A stretch of 64,000 nt of DNA, from positions 101,345-165,344 of the forward strand of contig JADBZH010000053.1 of assembly GCA_020402585.1 (NCBI GenBank). Reading direction: 5' to 3'. This document shows, piece after piece, positions 55,548-64,000 of the stretch. The DNA comes from Phenylobacterium sp. (GTDB taxonomy: Bacteria; Pseudomonadota; Alphaproteobacteria; Caulobacterales; Caulobacteraceae). Each line of letters opens with the position of its first letter. Position 1 is the first letter of the stretch. Below the pieces are notes generated by a model. That model had not been told where the DNA came from. It saw nothing but the letters and a program-made list of their open reading frames with translations, and searched no databases. A program made the translations under genes and the position numbers.

Positions 55548-57107
55548 ATGTCCCAAATCCCTCCCCCGTCCCGCCGGGGACTTCTCATCTCCCTCGCCGC
55601 CGGCGCAACGAGCCTGGCCCCGGCGCAGCGGGCCCGGGCCAATCCCCTTTTCACGGACTTCCCCTTCCAGCTCGGGGTGGCGGCGGGGGATCCCGTCGCG
55701 GATGGTTTCGTGATCTGGACCCGGCTGGCGCCGCGCCCCCTTGAGACCGGCGGCGGCGTTCCGCCTGTTCCGGTTCCCGTCATCTGGGAGGTGGCCGCCG
55801 ACCCGGGCTTCACCCAGGTCGTGCGGCGGGGCGAGGCCCTTGCCCGCCCCGAGCTCGGACACTCTGTCCATGTGGAGGTGACCGGTCTGGAGCCGGAGCG
55901 GGACTACGCCTACCGCTTCCTGGCCGGAGGCGAGGCCTCCCCGCCTGGCCGCGCGAAGACCACCCCGGCGCGGTCGGCCAGTCCCTCCCGGGCGCGTTTT
56001 GGCGTCGTCGGCTGCCAGTCCTACGAGCAGGGCCTGTACACGGCGCACCGGAAGATCGCCGAGGAGTCCCTCGACTTCATCTATTGCTATGGCGACTATA
56101 TCTACGAGGGCCGCGGTGCGGCCGCCCCGCCCCGGCCGTGGAATCCCCGCGCCCATCTCGGCGGGGAGATCTTCTCGCTCGACGACTACCGCCGTCGCTA
56201 CGCCCAGTACAAGATGGACCCGGACCTGCAGGCCAGCCACGCCTCCACCGCCTGGTTCTGCACCTGGGACGACCACGAGATCGATAACAACTGGGCCGGG
56301 GACAAGGACCAGGACGGCACGCCCCCGGAGATCTTCAATCTCCGCCGGCAGATCGCCATGCAGGCCTATTACGAGCACATGCCCCTGCGGGCCTCGTCCT
56401 TCCCCCGGGGCGTCCGGATGCAGGTCTACCGGAATGCGGCCTGGGGCGGGCTCCTCGACCTCAACTTCCTCGACACCCGGTCCCACCGCACGGACCAGCC
56501 CTGTGGCGACAAGTGGGCCACCACCTGCGACGCCGTGCGGGACCCCGCCGCCCAGGTCCTGGGCGAGGCCCAGGAGGCCTGGCTGTTCCGCAACCTCGCC
56601 CGGTCGCAGGCGCGCTGGAAGGTTCTGGCCCAGCAGGTGATGATGATGGACCTGGAGCGCCGGGAGGGCCCCGAGCCCGGCTACAACCTGGACACCTGGG
56701 CCGGTTACGCCGTCCCCCGGGCCCGGCTCCTCGCCCATCTCCGGGACCGGCGGATCGGCAACACCGTCATCCTCACCGGCGACGAGCACCAGCACTATGC
56801 CGGCGAGGTGTTCCGCGAGGGCCGGAACCCCACCGGCGCCCCGCTGGCCGTGGAGTTCGTCGCCACCTCGATCAGCTCAGGCGGCGACGGGGTGGACCAG
56901 CGCCCCGACGGGCGTCGCTACCTCGCCGACAATCCCTTCCTGAAGTTCAACAACGCCCAGCGCGGCTACCTGGTCTGCGACGTGAGCCCTCAGACCTGGC
57001 GCTCGGAGTTCAAGGTCCTCGACCAGGTCAGCCGACCTGGCGGCGTCCTCAGCACCCGCGCGGCCTTCGTGGTCGAGAACGGCGCCGGCCGGCTGACGGC
57101 GGCCTGA
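55548..57107 (+). CDS. phoD: PhoD-type alkaline phosphatase/phosphodiesterase
   Basis: 519 residues. Twin-arginine-like signal SRRGLLISLAAGATS (8-22), an N-terminal beta-sandwich (about 35-135), and the metallophosphatase domain with GVVGCQSYEQGLYTAH, YGDYIYEG, WDDHEIDNNW and TGDEHQHYAGE. It hydrolyses phosphate mono- or diesters outside the cytoplasm, using Ca and Fe in known members. CGGAGGTCTC directly precedes ATG 55548. No Pho box was identified in the 173-bp gap upstream. Confidence 0.93.
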   Translation: MSQIPPPSRRGLLISLAAGATSLAPAQRARANPLFTDFPFQLGVAAGDPVADGFVIWTRLAPRPLETGGGVPPVPVPVIWEVAADPGFTQVVRRGEALARPELGHSVHVEVTGLEPERDYAYRFLAGGEASPPGRAKTTPARSASPSRARFGVVGCQSYEQGLYTAHRKIAEESLDFIYCYGDYIYEGRGAAAPPRPWNPRAHLGGEIFSLDDYRRRYAQYKMDPDLQASHASTAWFCTWDDHEIDNNWAGDKDQDGTPPEIFNLRRQIAMQAYYEHMPLRASSFPRGVRMQVYRNAAWGGLLDLNFLDTRSHRTDQPCGDKWATTCDAVRDPAAQVLGEAQEAWLFRNLARSQARWKVLAQQVMMMDLERREGPEPGYNLDTWAGYAVPRARLLAHLRDRRIGNTVILTGDEHQHYAGEVFREGRNPTGAPLAVEFVATSISSGGDGVDQRPDGRRYLADNPFLKFNNAQRGYLVCDVSPQTWRSEFKVLDQVSRPGGVLSTRAAFVVENGAGRLTAA

Positions 57108-57201
57108 GCGCCAACTCAGCTCCCCTCTCGCGGCAACCCGATGCGGCCAGAGCGCACGTCACCGATGACAGCGCCCGCTCTGAGCCTGCATTGGGATCTC
57201 G

Positions 57202-57831
57202 CTAAGTTATTCCCGTGATAACTAAATCGATTTGACTACCTATTCTGTCCATAGTTTGCTCCACGCTTATAGATTCATCCGAGATAAATGCATAGAATTC
57301 AGAATTACCGATATTGAACAAAAGTCTTGCGGAGTTCTCTATATCTATATCTTCTCTTATGGAATTACAATCTACCATACGATTTAGAAGATCTAGTAAA
57401 TTCATTATCATAAATTTCTCTATCTGGTGATAGCTTTTTCCGTTTATCTGCGGCGAACGGATAGCATCAGATGCAACCTGTCGGATCAAGATTCGGTCAT
57501 ATTCATCAAACCAATAAAAGTATAACTCGATCATTTGCACCAGTTGGGATTTTAGAGGCACATCTCTTGCATTGAGTATATATGTAATTTTATCTGAAAG
57601 ATGAGAAAAATCTTCCAATAAAACAGAATAAAGAATCTCGGACTTACTAGGAAAATAGTTATACAGTGTCGCAGATGATATATCTGCGGCATCTGCTATA
57701 GCCTCCATTGAGACGCCATCGAACCCGGAAATTTGAAAGGCTTGGCGAGCAACAGAGATAATGGCAGCGCGGCGTTCCGCCTTCTTGCGCTCACGACGAC
57801 CCAGCGGTCGCCCATCTATGACTTTGGTCAT
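57202..57831 (-). CDS. TetR/AcrR-family regulator with AT-rich C-terminal half
   Basis: 209 residues. HTH domain (about 14-62): RRAAIISVARQAFQISGF, SMEAIADAADISSATLYNYF. The ligand-binding half (about 70-209) is full of Ile, Tyr, Asn and Ser. By hand count, 57241-57300 is 38% GC and 57361-57420 is 27% GC, against about 70% around it, strong evidence of foreign origin. ATG 57831 has GGAGGCG at the right distance; upstream frame to 57924 is unlikely. Divergent from the receptor operon it probably represses. Confidence 0.88.
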   Translation of the reverse strand: MTKVIDGRPLGRRERKKAERRAAIISVARQAFQISGFDGVSMEAIADAADISSATLYNYFPSKSEILYSVLLEDFSHLSDKITYILNARDVPLKSQLVQMIELYFYWFDEYDRILIRQVASDAIRSPQINGKSYHQIEKFMIMNLLDLLNRMVDCNSIREDIDIENSARLLFNIGNSEFYAFISDESISVEQTMDRIGSQIDLVITGIT

Positions 57832-57919
57832 TTTTCGCCTCCGTGCCCCGGCCATCCAGCGAGCGCCAGCGACCGCAACGTCGGTGATCGCCGATTCACC
57901 CACGATGTTCAATTCTCCC

Positions 57920-57939
57920 CTCATTCCCCATAAAATGAG
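57920..57939. promoter_or_regulatory. Candidate TetR operator CTCATT-N8-AATGAG
   Basis: A perfect 6-bp inverted repeat spanning 20 bp in the tetR-receptor gap, 16 bp upstream of the receptor -35 hexamer and 89 bp upstream of the tetR start. It is a typical size for a TetR-family operator. Confidence 0.45.
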
Positions 57940-57955
57940 AGGCGATAAAAAAATA

Positions 57956-57983
57956 TTGACACTCTAAAAACTGATCCTACCTT
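57956..57983 (+). promoter_or_regulatory. Promoter of the acquired receptor operon
   Basis: Consensus TTGACA (57956-57961), 16-bp spacer, weak TACCTT (57978-57983). It lies in an AT-rich gap and is followed by GGGAGGG (58005-58011) before ATG 58018. Confidence 0.5.
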
Positions 57984-58017
57984 GGAAAAGGGGTTCACGG
58001 CTATGGGAGGGCTGGCC

Positions 58018-60300
58018 ATGAGGAGCGGAAAGGCTGCGGCGCTGATGGTTGCGACCTCGTTCGCGTCATGGCCGGTGCTAGCGCAACAGGTTGATCCTGG
58101 CGGCGCAGGGGAGCAAAGAAACATCGCGGAGCTTGATGCCATCGTGGTCACGGCTCAGAAGCGAAGTGAGCGGCTTCAGGACGTTCCGATCGCTATTGAA
58201 ACCTTAGGCGAGGCGGCTTTGGCCACCGGACCTGTCACAGACATCACCGCCATCCAGATGGTGTCGCCCGCTGTTTCAGGTTCGGGAAACTCGAGCGCCC
58301 AACCGCTCATTGCGGTGCGTGGCATCGTCAGCAACGACTTCTCGATCGGCGGGGACCCCGCATTGGGAATTTACGTTGACGATGTCTACACGGGTCGCTC
58401 TGCTGGCGCGGTCCAGGAACTGGTCGACATCGATCGGGTTGAGATCGTGAAGGGCCCTCAGGGCACTTTGTTCGGGCGCAACACCACAGCAGGCGCGATC
58501 AGCATCTACACCAACAAGCCCGATCTCGGGGCGCTCGCCGGGTCCGCCGCAGCCAGCTTCGGTGACTTCCAAGCCGTCCTCGCTTCAGCAATTCTCAATA
58601 TGCCGCTCACCGACCAGACCGCGGTTCGCGCCTCAATGGTCTACAACCGCCACGATGGTTTCTTCGAGAATGCGTCGGGCGGGCGCAGGCTTGACAAAGT
58701 CGACCATCTCGCCGGGCGAGTGGCGTTGAGACTCCAATCTGGTTCGCTCGACGTCATTTTGACAGGGGAGTACGAGCGTGACCGCGATGATGGGCTGGTT
58801 GCAAAGAGCATAGCCTACAACGTTCCAGGCGATCAGGATTCCGCAGTGGCGAAGCCACCCGTTTCCATCAATGCACCGATCCGTAACCACCGTGATCTTT
58901 ATGGTGGCAACTTGCGGATTGAAGCTCCTCTCGGCCTACTGGACTTCACGTCTATCTCTGCGGTGCGCGGCTACCGGGTGCGTTATCTGGAAGACACGGA
59001 CGCGACCCCGCTCACCCAGGTCCACTTCGGCTCACGGGAATGGCAAGACGCGCAAAGCCAAGAGTTCCGATTGGCGTCGCCGTATCAAGCGTTCCGCTGG
59101 ACCGCAGGAGCGAGCCTCTACCATGAGCGCATCGCGGCAGACAGTCGAACGATCTATGACGAGGACGGAGTCTGCACCGGCCTGGCCCGCAGCCCTACGC
59201 CCACGGACTGCGACAGCCTGCTACGCGCTCTGCCCTCTCCCGACCCCTCCGACGCCAGCCTTTTCGACACGCTGTTAAAGTCCGGAGTGGTGACAGATCC
59301 CTACAAAGGAGAAACAGGTCAGGTTGAGGCTAATCGCGCACGCGGAGAGTATCTGAGCCTAGGAGTGTACGGCGACTTCACCCTGGAACTCTCCCCGACC
59401 TTCAGCCTGACTGGTGGACTCCGGTACAGTCGTGACCGCAAGTCCGTGAACGTCATAGCCCTGCCGACCTCTAACCTCGTGACAATCGTCAATGGGGAGA
59501 ATCTCTACCTTCGTTCGGGTCAGCAGCGGTCCTCGAAGACATGGGATCAGTGGCAGCCGCGAGTCCTCCTCGCCTGGAAGCCGCTAGAATCCCTGAGCGC
59601 CTATGCCAGTTACACCCGCGGATACAAATCAGGCGGTTTCAACGTGCTTCAACCTGGCGATCCACCGTTCGGTCCAGAGCGCGTCTCCCAGATCGAGGCG
59701 GGGCTCAAGGGATCTCTGTTTGAACGCCGTGTGCGCTACGATCTCGCCGCCTTCCAGTGGCGCTACAACGACCTCCAGGTTCAGGTTTTCGAGGGTGGGC
59801 TGCCGATCGTCCGAAACGCTGGTCGCGCGCGTGGCCGCGGCCTCGAGTCGTCCATCATCCTCGCTCCAGATCGCCGCCTCAACTTGACGCTCGCTGCGGC
59901 GTTCCTGGATGCAACCTACACCCGGTTCCGCTTGGGGGAGACGGTCGACTACACGGGCAACAGGCTGCCGCTGGCGCCGAAAGCATCGGGTCGAATTGGG
60001 CTTACCGGCTATGATCTGCTTGGCGTGGAGGGTCTCTCGTTGCAGGCTGACTACGTCCGCCGCAGCAGGCAGTACTTTTCGCCTGACAATGGCGTGCTCA
60101 GTCAGCCAGCGTACGGCCTTCTGTCAGCCCGGATCGCCTACACGATTCCCCGTTCGGGTCTGGAACTCGCAATGTCGGGCGAGAACCTCACAGACGCACA
60201 TTACGCGACGACTGGCCAAGTCATCGATGCGGTCAATGTCGCTGTACTGCGTTTAGGCGAGCCGCGGCGGATCGTGTTTGGCGCGCGCTTGCAATGGTAG
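58018..60300 (+). CDS. TonB-dependent receptor of the TetR-linked module
   Basis: 760 residues. Signal peptide (1-23, ending VLAQ), TonB box region DAIVVTAQKRSERLQDVP (about 38-55), plug with GIYVDDVYTGRSAGAVQELVDIDRVEIVKGPQGTLFGRNTTAG, and barrel ending in Trp (GARLQW). This plug wording is typical of receptors in sphingomonad-like catabolic clusters. ATG 58018 is preferred over ATG 58003 because GGGAGGG lies 6 bp before it. It overlaps the next gene by 7 nt. Confidence 0.92.
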   Translation: MRSGKAAALMVATSFASWPVLAQQVDPGGAGEQRNIAELDAIVVTAQKRSERLQDVPIAIETLGEAALATGPVTDITAIQMVSPAVSGSGNSSAQPLIAVRGIVSNDFSIGGDPALGIYVDDVYTGRSAGAVQELVDIDRVEIVKGPQGTLFGRNTTAGAISIYTNKPDLGALAGSAAASFGDFQAVLASAILNMPLTDQTAVRASMVYNRHDGFFENASGGRRLDKVDHLAGRVALRLQSGSLDVILTGEYERDRDDGLVAKSIAYNVPGDQDSAVAKPPVSINAPIRNHRDLYGGNLRIEAPLGLLDFTSISAVRGYRVRYLEDTDATPLTQVHFGSREWQDAQSQEFRLASPYQAFRWTAGASLYHERIAADSRTIYDEDGVCTGLARSPTPTDCDSLLRALPSPDPSDASLFDTLLKSGVVTDPYKGETGQVEANRARGEYLSLGVYGDFTLELSPTFSLTGGLRYSRDRKSVNVIALPTSNLVTIVNGENLYLRSGQQRSSKTWDQWQPRVLLAWKPLESLSAYASYTRGYKSGGFNVLQPGDPPFGPERVSQIEAGLKGSLFERRVRYDLAAFQWRYNDLQVQVFEGGLPIVRNAGRARGRGLESSIILAPDRRLNLTLAAAFLDATYTRFRLGETVDYTGNRLPLAPKASGRIGLTGYDLLGVEGLSLQADYVRRSRQYFSPDNGVLSQPAYGLLSARIAYTIPRSGLELAMSGENLTDAHYATTGQVIDAVNVAVLRLGEPRRIVFGARLQW

Positions 60301-61625
60301 TCACCCACAAAGACAGAAAAGAAAATGGACGCCGCGTCCTCGTTGTTGGCGCGGGCGGATCCATGACTCGGGCGTTCCTGCGCGCGATGGCGCAAGCGGC
60401 TCCTACGGATCTGCGCTTTGATCTGCGCGACCTCAGCGAAGAGGCCGCACTCGCAGCGGCCGGAATCTTTGGAGACGGCCGCGCCCACGGCTCGAGGCTG
60501 GACCTGTTCGATGAACCCGCCTTGCACGCCGCCGCATCAGGCGCCGCCTTCGTGGTCAATGGGGCGGGCCCATTCCAGCGCACGGCGGAACCCGTGCGTC
60601 GCGCCGCCATTTCTGCGGGAGCGGACTACTTCGATATCGACGACGATGTTGAAAGCGCCCGTGGAGCGTTAGCCATGTCAGCCATGGCGGAACAAGCCGG
60701 GGTGGCTCTGTACGTCGGCTGCGGCGCCTCGCCGGGGCTGACCAATGTCTTGGCGCTCGACCTTGTTTGCCGGCTAGATGATGTCGAGGCTATCGAAGTG
60801 GCCTGGTGCGTGGGTGACGAGGGGCCAGTTGAACTCGGGCGATCCGTGATCGCCCACACCCTGCATATGGGCGCAGGAGACTATGACGGCTGGCGAAATG
60901 GAGAGCTGGTCAAACGGCGCAGCTTCGCGACGATGCGTCGTTTGCCTCTACCAGGATTGCTCCGGCAGCCATTCTATGAGTGCGCGCACCCAGAGCCCGT
61001 CATGCTGGCCAGCAGCTTTCGGCAGGTCCGTGATGTCACTTGTTGGGGAACTCTTCACCCGTCCCCGTTGAACGGGGTGATCCGGGGCGTCGCCGAGGCC
61101 GAGCGGGCCGGCCATATTGGCGCCGAGGCGGCTATCGATTTCCTGCGCGCCGCCATAGCCGGCATGCCGACAGACCCGAGGGCCGAGAAGCTGGCGATCG
61201 GAGGCGTAAAGCGCCAGATCCGGGACGGCGAGATCAGCTGGGCGGACTACTGGTTCTTCGTCCTGAACTCTCTGCTCAAGCGGAGGTATCCGACACGGGC
61301 GGCGACCGCGGCGCTGGTACGGGGAACAGTCGCGGGCCAGCCGATCGAGCTTCTCCGTTACATTGACAGCACGCCGCCGAGTTCGCCGCTGAAGCAGATG
61401 GAGATCGCCACAGGATGCGCGGAGGCAGCGTTTTTTCTCGAAGCTCTCGACAGGTCCGCGACTGGGAACATCGGCTGTCTGTTTCCGGAGCGCTGGGTCG
61501 AGCCGGCCGCTTTCTATCGCCGGTTTGAACTTTGTTTGCCGCCTGGAGCCGGTTCTTGGCTGGGCCCGGTCCTGTCTCGATCGACCTCTGACGCCCCATT
61601 CTCCCGACTGGACGACAGGCCATGA
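60294..61625 (+). CDS. Saccharopine dehydrogenase-like NAD(P)-binding oxidoreductase
   Basis: 443 residues. N-terminal Rossmann motif VLVVGAGGSMTRAFL (about 15-29), FVVNGAGPFQRTAEPV and DYFDIDDDVESAR as in saccharopine reductase-like and trans-acting enoyl reductase-like proteins, then GCGASPGLTNVLALDLV. The substrate is unknown. Its position between a receptor gene and membrane-protein genes, with overlaps of 7 and 4 nt, ties it to processing of the imported compound. The ATG lies within the last codons of the receptor gene. Confidence 0.82.
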   Translation: MVVTHKDRKENGRRVLVVGAGGSMTRAFLRAMAQAAPTDLRFDLRDLSEEAALAAAGIFGDGRAHGSRLDLFDEPALHAAASGAAFVVNGAGPFQRTAEPVRRAAISAGADYFDIDDDVESARGALAMSAMAEQAGVALYVGCGASPGLTNVLALDLVCRLDDVEAIEVAWCVGDEGPVELGRSVIAHTLHMGAGDYDGWRNGELVKRRSFATMRRLPLPGLLRQPFYECAHPEPVMLASSFRQVRDVTCWGTLHPSPLNGVIRGVAEAERAGHIGAEAAIDFLRAAIAGMPTDPRAEKLAIGGVKRQIRDGEISWADYWFFVLNSLLKRRYPTRAATAALVRGTVAGQPIELLRYIDSTPPSSPLKQMEIATGCAEAAFFLEALDRSATGNIGCLFPERWVEPAAFYRRFELCLPPGAGSWLGPVLSRSTSDAPFSRLDDRP

Positions 61626-62050
61626 CGCCAATAGATTTTCTGGCTACCTCTCACGTGACCCTTCTTTTCTGGTGGGGCGTGGCGAACGCGGTTCTGAGCG
61701 CCGGGATCCTGCCATTTTCGAGAGGTGCCTGGCGTGGAGCCTGGGCTGTCAATCTGCTCTGGAACCTCTTCACCCTAGTCACATGGGCCGTAATCCAACT
61801 TCGGTTCCCCGGACCCGGGGGCAACCTTGAAGCTACGGAGGCGATGCTTCTGTTCCTTTGCGGCAGCATTGGACTGGACATCGCAATGTACGGTCTCGGG
61901 GGCGCCTGGATTCTGTCGACGGGGCGCCGCAGGCAGTCCCCCTTCTGGTGGGGCGCAGCCTGGTCATTCTGGTTCCAGGGAATCGTTCACCTGACGAACT
62001 CGTTCGCCTGGTTGGCGGCTTGGTTGAACCTCCGCTGGGGCCTGTCATGA
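61622..62050 (+). CDS. Four-helix membrane protein of unknown function
   Basis: 142 residues with four hydrophobic segments (about 5-30, 40-58, 70-96, 107-137), rich in Trp (FWWGVANAV, PFWWGAAWSFWFQG). Not recognised. It overlaps the reductase by 4 nt (ATGA) and the following short frame by 4 nt (ATGA), so it is part of the same operon. It could be a membrane partner in oxidation or an uptake accessory protein. Confidence 0.75.
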   Translation: MTPIDFLATSHVTLLFWWGVANAVLSAGILPFSRGAWRGAWAVNLLWNLFTLVTWAVIQLRFPGPGGNLEATEAMLLFLCGSIGLDIAMYGLGGAWILSTGRRRQSPFWWGAAWSFWFQGIVHLTNSFAWLAAWLNLRWGLS

Positions 62051-62220
62051 AAACACGGATCGTGGGAGGCGGTATCTCTGTTCTGATGCGTTGCGCCCCG
62101 ATCCGGCGACGGGGTTGGAATCGTATGGTCGTCGAACGCGCCACCGCCAACGCCAGGACGCTGATATCGGTTCGCGCCTCGCGCCTCCCCTGCACGAAAT
62201 TGGGAGCCCGATATGAATGA
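62047..62220 (+). pseudogene. Remnant of an FAD-dependent monooxygenase N-terminus
   Basis: 57 codons starting MKTRIVGGGIS and containing RRRGW and VVERA, spaced as in the FAD-binding N-terminus of flavin monooxygenases (usual form MKxxIVGGGIxGL ... LRRRGW ... VVERA). The second half of the dinucleotide motif is broken (GISVL instead of GIxGL) and the reading stops after one beta-alpha-beta unit, where a complete enzyme needs about 380-400 residues. ATGA overlaps the gene before, and its end overlaps the next ATG. Most likely a gene cut by deletion, possibly still translated. Confidence 0.55.
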
Positions 62221-62854
62221 CGCCAGTTCGGACCTGATCGAGCCTGATTGGGACCGCAGCTACCCCTTGCCAGGTGGCGCACGCGCCGACTGGAGGCGAG
62301 ATCCCAAGGCGCAGCTGGCCTATGGAGCGTTTCCGACGCGATCGGAGGTGACGCTGGTCTGGATAGCTTCGGGGGCTCTTTTCGCCTGGACGGCCTGGGC
62401 GGGCGCGACTTTGGACTGGAATTGGTGGCAGTGGGCGGCGGCCGCATTTCTGGCGCTCGACATAGGAGGCGGCGCTGTCGCCAACTGCTTGAACTCCGGC
62501 AAGAGGTTCTACCACACGCCGCCTGCACCGACCGATTCAGCTCTGTCTCGGCTGGCTCGGCGACCGCTGGCCTTCGCTGCAATCCACATTCATGCGCCTG
62601 CCGCAGCCCTCATCTTCGCTCCCGCCGTGCTGGGCGTTGGCCTGGCCTGGTATCTCGCCCTCCTTACCGCAGCCGCCCTGGTCAGGATCACGCCCCTCGC
62701 GCTCGCGCGACCGGTCGCCGCCCTGACGGTTACGGCGGCCATCGCCGTCTCCTCCCGTTCCGGCTTCATCGAGGGATTGGAGTGGCTGCCCGCGATCCTT
62801 TTTCTGAAAATCGTACTAGGCCACATGGTGCGCGAGGAGCCTTACGGGGTGTGA
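62213..62854 (+). CDS. Multi-pass membrane protein of unknown function
   Basis: 213 residues. A polar N-terminus (about 1-43) is followed by about six hydrophobic segments (VTLVWIASGALFAW, WWQWAAAAFLALDIGGG, a His-containing FAAIHIHAPAAALIF, then three more). The HIH and NCLNSGKRFYH stretches are the only distinctive polar features. No family recognised. Last gene of the TetR-linked operon; the start lies within the monooxygenase remnant. Confidence 0.7.
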   Translation: MNDASSDLIEPDWDRSYPLPGGARADWRRDPKAQLAYGAFPTRSEVTLVWIASGALFAWTAWAGATLDWNWWQWAAAAFLALDIGGGAVANCLNSGKRFYHTPPAPTDSALSRLARRPLAFAAIHIHAPAAALIFAPAVLGVGLAWYLALLTAAALVRITPLALARPVAALTVTAAIAVSSRSGFIEGLEWLPAILFLKIVLGHMVREEPYGV

Positions 62855-62875
62855 AGCTCACAGAATGCCAAGCCA

Positions 62876-63580
62876 TCAGGACCCGGTCAGCCCCTTCAGC
62901 CGCGCCGCCGCCTCGCGGGCCTCGGCCTCGCGACGGGGCGTGAAGGGCGCCATGCGTTCCTGGTAGGCCTCCAGGATCCTCGCCGGCGCCGTCTCCGGGC
63001 GGCCGGACTCAAAGGGCGGCGCGGGCGCGTACTCCAGGCCCAGCTGGAGGGTCTGGGCCAGGTCCTCGCCGCCCACCTCCGCCAGGACGGTGAGGGCGAA
63101 GTCGATCCCCGCCGTCACCCCCCCGCCGGTGATGACGTTTCCGTCGCGCACCACCCGGCCGGGATCGGGGATGGCCCCGTAGAGGGGCAACAGGTGGCGC
63201 CAGGCCCAGTGGCAGGCGGCGCGCTTGCCGTCCAGAAGGCCCGCGGCGCCGAGGATCAGCGATCCGGTGCAGACCGAGGTGACATAGCGCGACGACAGGC
63301 CCAGCCGCCGCACCTGGGCGACAAAGTCCGCATCCAGGGCCGCCGCCGTGGCCTCCGCCCCGCCGGGCACGCAGATGAGGTCGCAGGCGGGAATGTCCGC
63401 CAGCCGCTCGGTCCGGGCGAAGACCACGCCGCCTTCGGCCTCGATCTCGCCTCCAGCCCGGCTGGCGACGTGCACCTTCGCGCCGGGGATGCGGGTCAGG
63501 AACTGGTGCGGACCGGTGAAGTCCAGCTGGGTGAGCCCCGGAAAGAGGGCGAAGACGATGTGGAAGGGGGGACGGCTCAT
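62876..63580 (-). CDS. DJ-1/PfpI-family protein, isonitrile hydratase-like
   Basis: 234 residues. FPGLTQLDFTGPHQFL carries the Asp and SVCTGSLILGAAGLL the nucleophilic Cys seen in isonitrile hydratase (InhA) and GlxA-type domains. No AraC helix-turn-helix is fused, so it is an enzyme rather than a regulator. The substrate is uncertain. GAGGTCCC precedes the ATG. Encoded 12 bp downstream of mutL in the same direction, so the two may be co-transcribed. Confidence 0.87.
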   Translation of the reverse strand: MSRPPFHIVFALFPGLTQLDFTGPHQFLTRIPGAKVHVASRAGGEIEAEGGVVFARTERLADIPACDLICVPGGAEATAAALDADFVAQVRRLGLSSRYVTSVCTGSLILGAAGLLDGKRAACHWAWRHLLPLYGAIPDPGRVVRDGNVITGGGVTAGIDFALTVLAEVGGEDLAQTLQLGLEYAPAPPFESGRPETAPARILEAYQERMAPFTPRREAEAREAAARLKGLTGS

Positions 63581-63592
63581 GGGACCTCGCTT

Positions 63593-64000
63593 CTACCGGC
63601 GCCCGAACAGGCGCTCGATGTCAGACAGTTTCAGCTCCACCCAGGTGGGGCGGCCATGGTTGCACTGGCCGGAGTTGGGGGTGGCCTCCATCTCGCGCAG
63701 GAGGGCGTCCATCTCCGGGGCGGTCAGGCGGCGGCCGGCCCGGACCGAGCCGTGGCAGGCCAGGGTCGAGCAGACCTCCTGCAGGCGCTCGCGCAGGGAC
63801 AGGGCCTGGCCTGTCTCAGCCAGGTCGTCGGCGATGTCGCGGATGAGGCCGGCCACGTCGGTCTCGCCCAGCAGGGCGGGAGTCTCGCGCACCAGGACCG
63901 CGCCGGGGCCGAAGGACTCCACCACCAGGCCCAGGGCCTCGAGCTCCCCGGCCCGGGCGGCGACCCGCTCGGCCTCTGTCGGGTCCAGCTCCACCACCTC
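63593..64000 (-). CDS. mutL: DNA mismatch repair protein MutL, C-terminal part (cut by right edge)
   Basis: 136 codons open to the window end. The MutL dimerisation domain is recognised by [20 protein letters not shown] and [15 protein letters not shown], with the closing IERLFGRR. The QCNHGRPT block belongs to the metal-binding set of endonuclease-type MutL. The ATPase domain and the DQHAxxE motif lie outside the window. Confidence 0.93.
   Translation of the reverse strand, partial: EVVELDPTEAERVAARAGELEALGLVVESFGPGAVLVRETPALLGETDVAGLIRDIADDLAETGQALSLRERLQEVCSTLACHGSVRAGRRLTAPEMDALLREMEATPNSGQCNHGRPTWVELKLSDIERLFGRR

Noticed and set aside
57202..62854. Integrative element or transposon
   Set aside because: No integrase, transposase, attachment site or flanking repeat was found; foreign origin is argued only from base composition and gene content.

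Overview
The window is a high-GC alphaproteobacterial chromosome segment, most likely from Caulobacterales (Phenylobacterium, Caulobacter or a close relative). The evidence is three TonB-dependent receptors, a SapC-family protein, an OmpA porin with a proline hinge, GANTC sites and a CtrA-like TTAA-N7-TTAG box before nrdA, the hisS-hisZ-hisG order and the rplU-rpmA-GNAT-obgE-proB block. The genus is inferred from gene content, not from an alignment. No rRNA, tRNA, CRISPR array, insertion sequence or integrase was seen.

Layout. 0-5 kb: a WD40 gene cut by the left edge, exbD, a COG0523 metal GTPase divergent from a DmeF-type CDF exporter, and a class A beta-lactamase-like serine hydrolase. 4.5-8.3 kb: rplU-rpmA with a good sigma-70 promoter, then GNAT, obgE and proB. 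8.3-14.6 kb: catabolism, with a class III CoA transferase, a FAH-family hydrolase plus zeta GST-like isomerase, carbonic anhydrase, a 2OG-Fe(II) oxygenase, scoAB behind a PhaR-like palindrome, and exported MsrA. 14.8-18.2 kb: an Oar-like TonB-dependent receptor. 18.3-20.7 kb: aguA-aguB-GNAT (agmatine to putrescine), followed by a REP-like inverted repeat. 21-29.6 kb: MaoC proteins, SapC, a DsbD/ScsB-type reductase, pgi, an acyl-CoA ligase and an SDR. 29.7-33.4 kb: a his operon whose leader encodes a histidine-rich peptide. 33.4-40.3 kb: an intergenic region with repeats, a flavoprotein, an M13 peptidase, a Kef-type antiporter and OmpA. 40.3-43.7 kb: nrdA and nrdB, each behind a pair of NrdR-like boxes 31 bp apart. 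43.7-51.3 kb: htpX, amn, an aminotransferase, a dienelactone hydrolase, tadA, an rluB-type synthase, a crotonase and rsmD. 51.4-55.4 kb: a two-component system and an outer-membrane receptor that share 11-bp-period direct repeats upstream. 55.5-57.1 kb: phoD. 57.2-62.9 kb: a module that looks acquired. It holds a TetR regulator with a strikingly AT-rich C-terminal half, a divergent receptor gene, a saccharopine dehydrogenase-like reductase, two membrane proteins and the apparent stump of an FAD monooxygenase, all translationally overlapping. The right end has a DJ-1/PfpI protein and the 3' end of mutL.

The most interesting signals are regulatory: the his leader, the paired NrdR boxes with cell-cycle motifs at nrdA, the shared repeats of the two-component/receptor locus, and the acquired TetR-receptor module with its decayed gene.
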